Positions 1 to 13,794 of a stretch of DNA of 64,000 bases are shown piece after piece. The translations under genes were made by a program, and so were the position numbers. The notes beneath the pieces are model-generated. The model saw only the letters and a list, made by a program, of their open reading frames with translations, was not told the origin of the DNA and made no database searches. Position 1 is the first letter of the stretch; each line of letters opens with the position of its first letter. This stretch comes from Mycobacterium sp. ACS4054 (GTDB taxonomy: Bacteria; Actinomycetota; Actinomycetes; Mycobacteriales; Mycobacteriaceae): positions 1-64,000 of the forward strand of contig NZ_LZHV01000042.1 in assembly GCF_001667275.1 (NCBI RefSeq), given 5' to 3'.

Positions 1-172
1 GTTGGTCTGGCTGATGGTGTCCGGCGGTTCGAAGGCCGACGCGGTGGCGGCCGCCATCGGCGGCGCCGCGCCGGTTTCGGTGCCGGCCGCCGGGGCGATC
101 GGCACCGAAACCACGCTCTGGCTGCTCGACGAGGAGGCCGCGGCCAAACTCCCCTCGGGTCAGCGAAGCTAG
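1..172 (+). CDS. pgl: 6-phosphogluconolactonase, C-terminal fragment (5' end outside window)
   Basis: The frame open from base 2 to the TAG at 170-172 encodes 56 residues beginning [18 protein letters not shown] and containing [13 protein letters not shown] near its end. This resembles the C-terminus of actinobacterial 6-phosphogluconolactonases (DevB), which hydrolyse 6-phosphogluconolactone in the oxidative pentose phosphate pathway in the cytosol. The catalytic part lies outside the window, so the call rests on this tail and on the neighbour: the next gene matches Rv1444c, which follows devB (Rv1445c) in M. tuberculosis. The glucosamine-6-phosphate isomerase/lactonase superfamily is the wider alternative. 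Confidence 0.75.
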   Translation, partial: LVWLMVSGGSKADAVAAAIGGAAPVSVPAAGAIGTETTLWLLDEEAAAKLPSGQRS

Positions 173-198
173 TTATTAGCCGGTAGGTCCGGGTAATA

Positions 199-597
199 AT
201 GACGGTCATGGCAGACAGAACCGTGCGCGGTGGGCAAGAGCGAAGCCGGATCAAGACCCTCACCCAGGCTGCGTTGAACGCCGACAAGACGGTGGAGCAG
301 GTCGAAGACGTCCTGGACGGCCTCAGCAGGACCATGAAAGAGCTGAACACCTCCCTGTCCAACCTGAACGCCACGGTCGAGCGCATGGAGAGCGGCCTGG
401 ATCACCTGGACGGCACCCTGTCCAGCCTGGACGACCTGGCACGGCGACTCATCGTCCTGGTCGAACCGGTGGAGACGATCGTCGGGCGCATCGACGACAT
501 GGTGAAGGTCGGCGAGGTGATGATGACGCCGCTGTCCATGACCGAACACGCGGTGCGCGGCGTGGTGGACCGGTTGCGCAACCGCGCGGTGGAATAG
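199..597 (+). CDS. Rv1444c-like conserved hypothetical protein
   Basis: 132 residues, mostly helical and rich in Leu, Glu and Asp. Residues from about 18 to 100 show regular hydrophobic spacing (TVEQVEDVLDGL, LSNLNATVERMESGL, LDGTLSSLDDLARRL), suggesting one long coiled coil or helical hairpin. There is no signal peptide or membrane segment and no catalytic motif. It follows the pgl fragment by 26 bases on the same strand, as Rv1444c follows devB in M. tuberculosis. ATG at 199 is used; a second ATG at 208 (MADRTVRGG) is equally plausible. Its function is unknown. It converges on the next gene with only three bases between the stop codons. Confidence 0.8.
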   Translation: MTVMADRTVRGGQERSRIKTLTQAALNADKTVEQVEDVLDGLSRTMKELNTSLSNLNATVERMESGLDHLDGTLSSLDDLARRLIVLVEPVETIVGRIDDMVKVGEVMMTPLSMTEHAVRGVVDRLRNRAVE

Positions 598-600
598 CGC

Positions 601-1413
601 CTACATCTTGGTCGACCGGGCCATCACGAAGCTGTACAGCCCGTAGATGATGATCCCCAGCCCGGCGGCGATCAGCAGCGCGGCCCCGAAGTGTTGGGCC
701 CCAAGCGTCTTCAGCGCGCCGTCGAGCCCCGTGGCCTTCTTCGGCTCCGAGCGGCAGGCGGCGACGATCACCAGCGCGCCCGTCAGGGTGATCACGATGC
801 CCTTGCCGATGTAGCCGGCCACGCCGAGCCGCCGCACGAAGTCGCCCGACTTGCCGCGCAGGTCGTCGACGAAGTTGCGGCTGGCGCCCTTGTGGATGTG
901 GTAGCAGCCGACCACGACGATGATCGCGCCGGCCGCGACGAGCGCGAGCGTACCGGCGGTTGTTCCCATCAGCCGGGCGCTGATGCTCGAATTCTGTTGA
1001 TCAGCGGGCCTTCCCGCGCCGCGGGCGAAGCCGAACGCCGAGTACGCGAACGCGAGGTACACCGCCGCCAGTCCGAGGGCCTTCGCCCGCGAGGACGCAT
1101 CCGACGACGCGCCCTCCGTCTTGCGGTCGCTCGATCGGCCGAGGACCGTTTCGACGAGCCGCCACAGGCCCATCGCCAAGAGGGCGGCGGTGGCGATCCA
1201 GAGCGCCAACGGCCCACCCGGTTTGGCCGCCAACGTCGCCAGGGCGCCGGTCTGATCGGCGGTGCCGCCGTCGCCGCACGCGACCCGGATCGCGAGATAG
1301 CCGACGATCAGGTGCAGGACGCCGTTGACGACGTACCCGACGCGGGCGAGCCGTTCGAAGACGCCGTTCTGCGCCAACTCGGCCGCGGTGACCGGTGAGG
1401 CGCTGTCCGACAT
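601..1413 (-). CDS. DUF1206 family membrane protein
   Basis: 270 residues with about six hydrophobic segments arranged as three two-helix repeats, each beginning with a similar aromatic-glycine motif (ARVGYVVNGVLHLIVGYLA near the N-terminus, LGLAAVYLAFAYSAFGFARG in the middle, LGVAGYIGKGIVITLTGALV near the C-terminus). This internal triplication is characteristic of DUF1206. The protein is expected in the inner membrane; no biochemical role is established that I know of. It is downstream of ppc on the same strand with a 16-base gap, so it may be cotranscribed with it. Confidence 0.85.
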   Translation of the reverse strand: MSDSASPVTAAELAQNGVFERLARVGYVVNGVLHLIVGYLAIRVACGDGGTADQTGALATLAAKPGGPLALWIATAALLAMGLWRLVETVLGRSSDRKTEGASSDASSRAKALGLAAVYLAFAYSAFGFARGAGRPADQQNSSISARLMGTTAGTLALVAAGAIIVVVGCYHIHKGASRNFVDDLRGKSGDFVRRLGVAGYIGKGIVITLTGALVIVAACRSEPKKATGLDGALKTLGAQHFGAALLIAAGLGIIIYGLYSFVMARSTKM

Positions 1414-1429
1414 GGCTTACGGATGCCCA

Positions 1430-4237
<2,808 letters not shown>

Positions 4238-4282
4238 GAAACCCAGTATCGGTGCGGATCACGCGGTCCGCCCGCCGACGGG

Positions 4283-4516
4283 TCACCGGTACTTGATCAG
4301 CAGGGCCACCCCGATGATGGAGACCAGCCAGATGCCGGTGATGAACAGCGTCAACCGGTCCAGGTTCTTCTCCACCACCGTCGAGCCGGAGAGGCTGGAC
4401 TGCACACCGCCACCGAACAGCGTCGACAGGCCGCCACCCTTGGCGCGGTGCAGCAGCACCAGCAGGACCACCAGCACGCTGGTGACCACGAGGGTGATCT
4501 GCAGGGCCAACTCCAT
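4283..4516 (-). CDS. secG: SecG preprotein translocase subunit
   Basis: 77 residues with two transmembrane helices (LQITLVVTSVLVVLLVLLHR and LFITGIWLVSIIGVALLI) joined by the conserved Gly-rich loop KGGGLSTLFGGGVQSSLSGS. It is the small accessory subunit of the SecYEG channel in the inner membrane. The frame stays open further upstream, but MELALQ is the natural start: length and sequence match known mycobacterial SecG, and the upstream residues are Arg/Pro-rich. In M. tuberculosis secG lies close to tpiA; here a padR-MFS pair separates them. Confidence 0.95.
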   Translation of the reverse strand: MELALQITLVVTSVLVVLLVLLHRAKGGGLSTLFGGGVQSSLSGSTVVEKNLDRLTLFITGIWLVSIIGVALLIKYR

Positions 4517-4566
4517 GACGTGCAAGCCTACCGGTTGGCGCGCCGCCGGCCGTAACCGACGCCCGG

Positions 4567-6006
4567 CTAGCGGCCCCAAGTCCGCCGCGGCAGCGCGAAG
4601 ACCAGCGCGAAGGCCGCGACGCCGAGGCCGGCGCTGGCGGCCATCGCCAGCGTCGCGCTGTGCGCGAAGGCCGCCGCCAGTGCCGCCGGGCCGGGCCGGT
4701 CGACATGCAGCGTGCCGAACAGCACGGTGCCGATGATCGCGATCCCGATCGCGCTACCGATCCGCTGCGCGGTGCCGATCACACCGCTGGCCGCGCCGGC
4801 ATCTTCCGCGTCGACGGTCGCGACGATGAAGTCGACGTTGGGCGCGATGAACAAGCCGCTGCCCACGCCGGCGATCAGGAGCGGGGCGGCCAGTTGCCAA
4901 CCGCTGTACGCGGTGTACGGCGTCACGGCGAGCACCACCCAGATCGCGGTGATGCCGACGGCCACCATCCCCAACCCCACCACCAGCACGGTCCGGCCGA
5001 AGCGTGCCGCCAGGGTGTCGCTTTGTGAGGCGCCGCCGACCAACCCGACCGCGAACGGGGTCACCAACAGACCGGATTGCAGCGCGGTGTGGCCAAGCCC
5101 CGCCTGCCACAACAGCGCGATGGTGAAGAAGATGCTGGTGAACGCCGCGAAGTACACCAGCGCGAGCAGCACGCCGCCGGTGAAGGACGCGTGCGCGAAC
5201 AGTCGCGGCGGCACCAGCGGGTTGCCCCCACTCGCCTCGACGTGGCGCTCCCACCGGGCGAACACCGCGAGCAACGCCGCGGCGCCGGCCATCGAGGCGT
5301 ACGTCCACAGCGGCCAGCCGTCTTGCTGGCCCTGGATCAACGGGACCAGCAACGCGACCAGCGCCGCGGACAGCAGGATCAGGCCGGCCCAGTCGGCCGA
5401 CGTCGCCGCGCGTTCGCTTCCCGCCGGCAGGAGGATGGCCGCGGCGACGACCGCGAGCACGCCCAGCGGCACGTTGACGTCGAACACCAACCGCCACCCC
5501 GGGTCCGGCCCGAAGGCCTGGATGATCAGCCCCCCGACCAGCGGGCCGAGCGCCACGGAGAAACCGATGGTCGACCCCATGATCGCCAGGGCCCGCGCCC
5601 GTTTGCGGTCGGTGAACATCAGCTGGATCAACGCGGTGACCGACGTGAAGAAGATGCCACCGCCGAGTCCCTGAACGGCCCGCGCACAGACCAGGCCGGT
5701 CTGGCCGTGCGCCAGTCCGCACGCCAGGCTCGCGGCGGTGAACAACGACAGGCCCACGACGAAGACCCATTTGTGCCCGAACCGGTCCCCCACCCTGCCG
5801 GCGGGGATCAGAGCCAACCCGAAAGCCAGCGCATAGCCCGAAACTATCCACGACAGCGTGGCGTTCGACGCCGCCAGGCCGGTGCGAATGGCCGGGAGGG
5901 CGACGTTGACGATGGTGGTATCCAGCAATGCCATGAAGGCGCCGACCAGCAGCACCGCCAGGGCGAACCAGTTGCGGCGTTGCGTACCAATGGTTTTCGT
6001 GGTCAT
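4567..6006 (-). CDS. MFS drug/proton antiporter, DHA2 (EmrB/QacA) type
   Basis: 479 residues with about 14 hydrophobic segments. Family signatures include LLDTTIVNVALPAI in helix 1, motif A GRVGDRFGHKWVF after helix 2, and an antiporter motif C region GFSVALGPLVGGL in helix 5. Proteins of this type export drugs, dyes or metabolites with the proton gradient; the substrate cannot be read from sequence. Its start overlaps the stop of the upstream padR-like gene by four bases (ATGA), so the two are translationally coupled and the regulator probably controls the pump. This pair is not between secG and tpiA in M. tuberculosis as I recall it, so it looks like an accessory insertion. Confidence 0.9.
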   Translation of the reverse strand: MTTKTIGTQRRNWFALAVLLVGAFMALLDTTIVNVALPAIRTGLAASNATLSWIVSGYALAFGLALIPAGRVGDRFGHKWVFVVGLSLFTAASLACGLAHGQTGLVCARAVQGLGGGIFFTSVTALIQLMFTDRKRARALAIMGSTIGFSVALGPLVGGLIIQAFGPDPGWRLVFDVNVPLGVLAVVAAAILLPAGSERAATSADWAGLILLSAALVALLVPLIQGQQDGWPLWTYASMAGAAALLAVFARWERHVEASGGNPLVPPRLFAHASFTGGVLLALVYFAAFTSIFFTIALLWQAGLGHTALQSGLLVTPFAVGLVGGASQSDTLAARFGRTVLVVGLGMVAVGITAIWVVLAVTPYTAYSGWQLAAPLLIAGVGSGLFIAPNVDFIVATVDAEDAGAASGVIGTAQRIGSAIGIAIIGTVLFGTLHVDRPGPAALAAAFAHSATLAMAASAGLGVAAFALVFALPRRTWGR

Positions 6007-6569
6007 TCTTGCTCCCCTCCCGCGCGCTGACTGGTGACTATCGCGGGCAGTGCCGCGGAAAGCTCTTCATGCCAACCGATTTCGGCGCGCAGCCGGTCGG
6101 CCCGGTGCTTCATGACCAGCTTCTCGGCCACGGTGAGGTAGCGGTCGATCGCGGCGGCATGGGCTTCCCACTCGGTGAGCATGGCGTTCAGCGACGTGAT
6201 CCGGGCCGCGATCGTCGCCGGCAGGTCACCGAGGTGGTCGGGCTGCAACCGGGTGATCGCCAGGTCGAACGGGTCCGGTTTGATGACGATCTCGCGGAGG
6301 GCGCGCAGCCGCAGACCGCCCAGGGCCTCGCGGCCGGCATCGGTGATCGCCCAGATCTGCCGTTGCGGATACGCGCCGGACCGCTCGATGCGAACCTCCT
6401 CGATGAGGTCCTCGGCGGCCAGCCGCTTGATCGCCCCGTACAGGGCGCCGACGGTGATGTCCGTCCACAGGGCAACGTGCTCTTCCTCGGCGAGCAGGCG
6501 GAGCTGGTGTCCGTGCATCGGGCCACGCTCCTCGAGACCCGCCAGGATGAAGATCCGTATCGATGACAC
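6003..6569 (-). CDS. PadR family transcriptional regulator
   Basis: 188 residues. The N-terminal 80 form a PadR-type winged helix (FILAGLEERGPMHGHQLRLL, then ITVGALYGAIKRLAAEDLIEE, then the wing RSGAYPQRQIWAIT), followed by the C-terminal helical Vir_act_alpha-like dimerisation part (about 90-180). PadR proteins usually repress an adjacent transporter and are released by its substrate. The start is GTG 6567-6569 with no clear Shine-Dalgarno sequence, so a leaderless transcript is possible. It overlaps the downstream efflux gene by four bases. A candidate operator lies immediately upstream. Confidence 0.9.
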   Translation of the reverse strand: MSSIRIFILAGLEERGPMHGHQLRLLAEEEHVALWTDITVGALYGAIKRLAAEDLIEEVRIERSGAYPQRQIWAITDAGREALGGLRLRALREIVIKPDPFDLAITRLQPDHLGDLPATIAARITSLNAMLTEWEAHAAAIDRYLTVAEKLVMKHRADRLRAEIGWHEELSAALPAIVTSQRAGGEQE

Positions 6570-6574
6570 GCAAC

Positions 6575-6590
6575 TACTCTCGCACGAGTA
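6575..6590. promoter_or_regulatory. Candidate PadR operator (inverted repeat)
   Basis: TACTCTCGCACGAGTA has perfect 5-base arms, TACTC and GAGTA, separated by six bases. It starts six bases upstream of the PadR-like start codon. The position fits autorepression of the padR-MFS operon. The arm sequence does not match a PadR consensus that I know well, so this is inference from symmetry and position only. Confidence 0.4.
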
Positions 6591-6643
6591 CTCGCCCGTA
6601 GTCCAGCGGCAATGCAGACCCAGCAGGGTTCAGCCGGCCCGGC

Positions 6644-7425
6644 CTATGGCAGGGGACCACCGGCGGCGATCGCCGCCAGCGTCGCGAACTGCTCGCCGTC
6701 GAGGGACGCGCCGCCGACCAGTGCCCCGTCGATGTCGTCGCGGGCAATCAGGTCGCCGATGTTCTTGGCGTTCACCGAGCCGCCGTAGAGCACCCGCACG
6801 GTGTCGGCCACCCCCGGCGACGCGAGGGAGGCCAACCCGTTGCGGATCGCCGCGCACACCTCCTGGGCGTCGGCGGCGCTGGCCACCCGCCCCGTGCCGA
6901 TGGCCCACACCGGCTCGTAGGCGACGACGACCTTGCCGATCTGCTCGGCCGATAGCCCGGCCAGGGAGCCGCGCAGCTGCTCCTCGCAGTGCGCGACGTG
7001 GCCGCCGGCCTCGCGGACGTCCAGGTGTTCGCCGATGCAGACGATCGGGGTCAGTTCGTGCTTGAGCGCCGCGGCGGCCTTGGCCGCCACCAGCGCGTCG
7101 TCCTCGCCGTGGTAAGTGCGCCGCTCGGAGTGCCCGACCACGACGAAGGTGCAGCCCAGCTTGGCGAGGAAGGCGCCGCTGACGTCACCGGTATAGGCGC
7201 CCGAGTCGTGCTGGGACAGGTCCTGGCCGCCGTAGGTCAGCCGCAACTTGTCGCCGTCGACCAGGGTCTGCACGCTGCGCAGGTCCGTGAAGGGCGGCAG
7301 GACGGTGACGTCGACCTTGTCGTAGTACTTGTCCGGCAGCGCGAACGCGATCTTCTGCACCAGCGCGATCGCCTCGAAGTGATTGAGGTTCATCTTCCAG
7401 TTGCCGGCGATCAGCGGCTTGCGGC

Positions 7426-7429
<4 letters not shown>
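6644..7429 (-). CDS. tpiA: Triosephosphate isomerase
   Basis: Interconverts dihydroxyacetone phosphate and glyceraldehyde 3-phosphate in glycolysis. 261 residues, a complete TIM barrel. The catalytic set is present: Asn10 and Lys12 in GNWKMN, His100 in VVVGHSERR and Glu172 in [11 protein letters not shown]. The start is GTG 7427-7429, preceded by a strong GGAGGAG, and it overlaps the pgk stop (GTGA). It is the last gene of the gap-pgk-tpiA operon, matching Rv1436-Rv1438. Confidence 0.98.
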
Positions 7430-8664
<1,235 letters not shown>

Positions 8665-8666
8665 GA

Positions 8667-9740
<1,074 letters not shown>

Positions 9741-9798
9741 TCAGCCTAGATGAGTAACATGCACGGTCGCCGCCCCGGTTCCCGCGGCGAATGTGACG

Positions 9799-11226
9799 TC
9801 AGCCGCGGCGCGGTTTCTTCAGCCACTTCAGCGCCGACTCGGCGGCGTGGTAGCCGCACAGCCCGTGGATGCCGGCCCCCGGCGGCGTCGACTGGGAACA
9901 CAGGTAGACGCCCGGGACGCCCGTCGCGTAGGGATCGACCGCGATCCGGGGCCGGAAGATGACCTGCAGCCCGTCGTTGGCGCCGCCGATGATGTCACCG
10001 CCGATGAAGTTGGCGTTGTACGCCTGCAGTTCGGCGGTCGACTTGCTGACCGTCGCCAGCACGCGCTCGGAGAAGCCGGGCGCGAACCGCTCGATCTGGC
10101 CGACGACGGCGGCGGTGGCGTCGCCGTCGTAGCCGAACGGCACGTGGGCGTACGCCCAGATCGGGTTGACGTTGCCGGCCGAGCGCGACGGGTCGGCCAG
10201 GTATTGCTGGCCGAGGAGCACGAAGGGCCGGTCGGCCATCTTGCCCTGCGCGCGTTGGCGTTCGGTGTCGGCCATCTCGGCGAAGGTGCCGCCGAGGTGC
10301 ACGGTGCCGGCCCGCGCGCAGTCGGGGTTCGTCCACGGGATGTCGCCCTCGATCGCGAAGTCGACCTTGAACGCCGAGGAGCCCTCGCGGTAGCGCCGGT
10401 ACGACCGCCGGATCCGGCCCGGCATCGCGTCGCCGTAGAGGGCGAGCGCGGCGGCCGGGCTGAGGTCGAGCATGACGATGTCCGCGTCCGGGACGTCTTT
10501 GCGGCTGGTGACCGTCACCCCGGTGGCCACCGAGCCGCCGTGCTCCTTCAGCGCGGCGGCCAGCGCCCGGCTGATGGACCCGGACCCCCCTTGCGCGACG
10601 GGCCAGCCGTAGCGGTGCCCGCTGGCCAGGATCATCAGCCCGAGGGAAGCGGTGAGCGGGCGGTCCAGCCGCGTGTAGACGTGCGCGGCGGCGCCGCCGA
10701 ACAACGCGCGGACCGGCTCGGTGCGAAACCAGCGGGCCATCGTGGTGGCCGGCAGCAGCGCCCGGGGCCCGAAGGCGGCCAGCCGAATCGGGTGGCGCGG
10801 GATGCCCAGCACCGGACCGAGCAGGTCCTCGGCCAGCTCGTCGAACCCCGCCGCCAGGTCCCCGATCGCCCGCCGCCAGCGGGCGGCGTCCGGGCCCATG
10901 CGGGCCACCGTCTCGTCGATCGACCGGTAGAGCACGCCGGCGCTGCCGTCGTCAAGCGGGTGCGCGCAGTCGACCTCCGGCCAATTCCACCGCAGCCCGT
11001 GCCGCTGCAGGTCGATCTCCTTCCACAACGGCGAGCCGACGCCCAGCGGGTGAAACGCCGAGCAGTGGTCGTGGATCACCCCGGGCAGCGTCAATTCGCC
11101 GGAGCGGGCTCCCCCGCCGACGGTGTCGCGCGCCTCGAGCACCTGGACGTCGACGCCGTTGCGGGCGAGCTGGATCGCCGCGGCCAGGCCGTTGGGGCCG
11201 GCGCCGACGACCACCGCCTTTGTCAC
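9799..11226 (-). CDS. FAD-dependent oxidoreductase, phytoene-desaturase-like (Rv1432-like)
   Basis: 475 residues from GTG 11224-11226. The N-terminal dinucleotide-binding motif is VVVGAGPNGLAAAIQLARNG, followed by VLEARDTVGGGARS, the pattern of the CrtI/NAD(P)-FAD amine-oxidase-like superfamily. The C-terminus has GVYLCSQSTPPGAGIHGLCGYHAAESAL, the second FAD-contacting segment typical of these proteins. The substrate is unknown; there are no carotenoid genes nearby. The start overlaps the stop of the upstream membrane-protein gene by four bases (GTGA), matching the Rv1431-Rv1432 arrangement of M. tuberculosis. Confidence 0.88.
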   Translation of the reverse strand: MTKAVVVGAGPNGLAAAIQLARNGVDVQVLEARDTVGGGARSGELTLPGVIHDHCSAFHPLGVGSPLWKEIDLQRHGLRWNWPEVDCAHPLDDGSAGVLYRSIDETVARMGPDAARWRRAIGDLAAGFDELAEDLLGPVLGIPRHPIRLAAFGPRALLPATTMARWFRTEPVRALFGGAAAHVYTRLDRPLTASLGLMILASGHRYGWPVAQGGSGSISRALAAALKEHGGSVATGVTVTSRKDVPDADIVMLDLSPAAALALYGDAMPGRIRRSYRRYREGSSAFKVDFAIEGDIPWTNPDCARAGTVHLGGTFAEMADTERQRAQGKMADRPFVLLGQQYLADPSRSAGNVNPIWAYAHVPFGYDGDATAAVVGQIERFAPGFSERVLATVSKSTAELQAYNANFIGGDIIGGANDGLQVIFRPRIAVDPYATGVPGVYLCSQSTPPGAGIHGLCGYHAAESALKWLKKPRRG

Positions 11227-12989
11227 GACTCTCCGTGCACGACGGGTTGCGTGGTGAGGTGGACCGGAAACTCGTCGCCCGGCTCGGGCCACGGCTGGCG
11301 CGACGCCATGTCCTCGATGGTGACGTAGCCCGCCTCGATCAAGCCGGTCTTGGCATCGAGGATGCGGTACCACTGCTTTTGGATGTGAATCGGTTGGCCC
11401 TCCAGGACGATGACGCGAAGGTCGCCGTCTTTGAGATTGCAGCGCCGCTGTACCGCCTCAAGCAGCTGCTCGTTGTGCAGGTGGCCTTCACCAAAGTTCC
11501 ACCCGACGAGGGGTCCGGCGACGACCTCGCCTTCGCGCACCTTGTAGTCGGCCTCGTTGGCCCCTCCCCCCAACGCCCGCGGCAACAGGCCGTTGAGCGC
11601 CCGGCCGTGAATATGCATCGCGCGGAACGCCGCCACCTTGTCCGCCATGACTTCTGCGGTCTCGGGGTCGTAAAGCCGGGCCAGCTGGTTGACGACGAGG
11701 GCAGAGCTCTTGACGACCTCGGCGTCGACCTTTTCCTCCACGCCCGGCCCGAAGCACCACAGGCTGGTGGCCCAGTTACCGGCGTAGTAGCGCATCGCGG
11801 GTAGGAACGAAATCTTCTCGGGGAACATGTTTCCCACGATCACGATGACCACCACGATGGCCAGCAGGGCGAGCAGCAGCGGCGACCGCAGGTCGGTGGC
11901 GCGGATCCCGCCGTAGTGCCCGAACAGATAGAACAGCGAGAAGATGAAGAACACGTTCCACTCCAACGGAACCCCCATCGGGAGGTTGGAAATGATGTTG
12001 AGGTGGAAGATCACCATGAACCCGATCAGGAACCACCGCCACGGTTGATCGCCGGCGACGAACACCAGAACCGTCGGGACGATGAATTCCGCAGTGGTGC
12101 CCCCGACGTGGGCCATCAGTTTCGGCAACACGGTCGGCCGCAGGTCGTTGACGTGGTCCCGGTAGAGCAGGTGCTTGATCGGGGTGAACAGTTTGGGCCG
12201 CAGCAGTGCGTTGTTGCTCGTCATCACGGCCACGACATACGGGAAATGGTGGTTGAGCTTGGACGTCGCCGCGCCCCACCACAACAACAGCATGATGAGC
12301 TTGTAGGCCGCGATCTGGTCGGTGAACGGGAAGAAGAACACAAACAGCTTGAGCCAGTAGTGCTCGCCGCGCGCGGCCAGGAAAATGGTCTTGTCGCGCA
12401 GACCCAGCAGGGCCAGCGCGAAGATCGTCGGGATGACGCGGACGGGGTCGATCAGGCCAACGTCGCCGGCCGCGGTGACCGGCCCGCCCTGGCCGGGCGA
12501 CAGCAGCGCCCACACCCCGCCGGCCAAAACGATTGCGTACAGCGCGACGTCGACGACGGTGCGGTTGTCACCGGCGGTGAACGGCACCTTTGTCGGCCAC
12601 GCCGGCAGCCGAATCGTGTTGGGCCGCAGCCAGTACAAGATCCCGCCGATGGGCGGCATGAACCGTCCGGTCAGCGGGCCGGACCCACAACCCAGGCCCA
12701 GCACCTCGAACAACAGCGTGTAGACGATGACCTTCTGGTAGACGATCGGCTGCGTCCACCAGTCGGCGATGCGGCCGAGCCCGCCGAGGCCCGGGGTCAG
12801 CGAGATGATCGCGGCGGCGACGGCGATGTACAGGGCGATCTTGATCAGGTACAGCAGATACACGGCATACGGTGTCCCGAAGCCGTGCTCCGCCCAGTGC
12901 CGCGTCACGACCTGCAGCCGGGTGGCCCGGGGCAGAGTGGGCCACGTCTGGCGATCGACGTCGGGAAGCTCCGGGGTCATGAATCCCAT
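11223..12989 (-). CDS. DUF3556 family membrane protein (Rv1431-like)
   Basis: 588 residues from ATG 12987-12989 (MGFMTPELPDVDRQTW), close to the length I recall for Rv1431. Roughly ten hydrophobic segments fill residues 45 to 430 (for example YLLYLIKIALYIAVAAAII and LLALLAIVVVIVIVGNMF), followed by a soluble C-terminal part of about 150 residues. A second ATG nine bases downstream is possible. No catalytic motif is recognised. It is translationally coupled to the downstream oxidoreductase, suggesting a membrane-associated redox pair; this is inference. Confidence 0.85.
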   Translation of the reverse strand: MGFMTPELPDVDRQTWPTLPRATRLQVVTRHWAEHGFGTPYAVYLLYLIKIALYIAVAAAIISLTPGLGGLGRIADWWTQPIVYQKVIVYTLLFEVLGLGCGSGPLTGRFMPPIGGILYWLRPNTIRLPAWPTKVPFTAGDNRTVVDVALYAIVLAGGVWALLSPGQGGPVTAAGDVGLIDPVRVIPTIFALALLGLRDKTIFLAARGEHYWLKLFVFFFPFTDQIAAYKLIMLLLWWGAATSKLNHHFPYVVAVMTSNNALLRPKLFTPIKHLLYRDHVNDLRPTVLPKLMAHVGGTTAEFIVPTVLVFVAGDQPWRWFLIGFMVIFHLNIISNLPMGVPLEWNVFFIFSLFYLFGHYGGIRATDLRSPLLLALLAIVVVIVIVGNMFPEKISFLPAMRYYAGNWATSLWCFGPGVEEKVDAEVVKSSALVVNQLARLYDPETAEVMADKVAAFRAMHIHGRALNGLLPRALGGGANEADYKVREGEVVAGPLVGWNFGEGHLHNEQLLEAVQRRCNLKDGDLRVIVLEGQPIHIQKQWYRILDAKTGLIEAGYVTIEDMASRQPWPEPGDEFPVHLTTQPVVHGES

Positions 12990-13140
12990 GGGCGGCCTCG
13001 TTCGGTGTCGGAAGAAACCAGTTCGACCCTCAAATGTATCGGCACCGCGATCCAGTGTCACCGATTCCGCGCCACCCGGCTCCCCGCCGGTGGTATCGGC
13101 GACGAAAACCGTTGTGATTCAGGCGAATACGAGGGCGCTG

Positions 13141-13593
13141 CTAGCGAGCCGTGGGGCGCGGCCGCGCGGAATGGGCGGGCGGCTCGCCGGGGGCCCGGCG
13201 GGCGAATCGGCGACGCAGGTTCTCCAGCATCGCGTCGAGATTGTCCCGATCCTGTTCCTCGATTCGCGCCATGCGCCGAAGGTTGCAGACGGCATCGGCG
13301 TCACCGGCGACTTGCGCGGACGCGATCGCCTTCTGATAGTCGTCGATCCGCTGTTCGATGAGCCCGCGATTCTGGGAGAGCAGCCGGACGAAGTAGTCCG
13401 CCTGGCGCTGATCCGCCGCGTCCGCCCCGGCCGCGTCGACGTCGACGGCGGGCGCGGGCGGCTGGCTCGCCTGGGCCGGTTCGGACCGGACCACGCTGGC
13501 GTGCAGCCGGCGGGCGCGCCGGTCACGAGGCGCGATTTTGCGTGCGGGGCCCGATCGGGCGCTCAGCTCGGGGGACAAACCGGCAACGTCCAT
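13141..13593 (-). CDS. Hypothetical protein, Arg-rich with helical hairpin
   Basis: 150 residues from ATG 13591-13593, preceded by GGGGAACCCG. The N-terminal 65 residues are basic and Ala/Pro-rich, probably disordered. Residues from about 65 to 130 are charged and helical with heptad-like spacing (ADYFVRLLSQNRGLIEQRI, CNLRRMARIEEQDRDNLDAM), suggesting a coiled-coil hairpin. The tail is Arg/Pro-rich. There is no signal peptide, membrane segment or known motif. I do not recognise the family. It is divergent from the acyltransferase gene at 13795 and follows the start region of the DUF3556 gene. Confidence 0.65.
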   Translation of the reverse strand: MDVAGLSPELSARSGPARKIAPRDRRARRLHASVVRSEPAQASQPPAPAVDVDAAGADAADQRQADYFVRLLSQNRGLIEQRIDDYQKAIASAQVAGDADAVCNLRRMARIEEQDRDNLDAMLENLRRRFARRAPGEPPAHSARPRPTAR

Positions 13594-13794
13594 CGGGTTC
13601 CCCGCTTCTCGATATCTCACTGAGGGCGTCGTAACAATAGCGCCCGCACCGGGGCGACACCATATCAATGGACGCGATCGATGGACGCGGAAAGAAATAA
13701 GCACCATGACGGCGGCCGCGCAGCGCTCGCTACCATCAACTCGGCGCGGCCTTGAAAACCTCGAGCGGCCTCGCGGGAGCGTCAAGGGAGGAAC

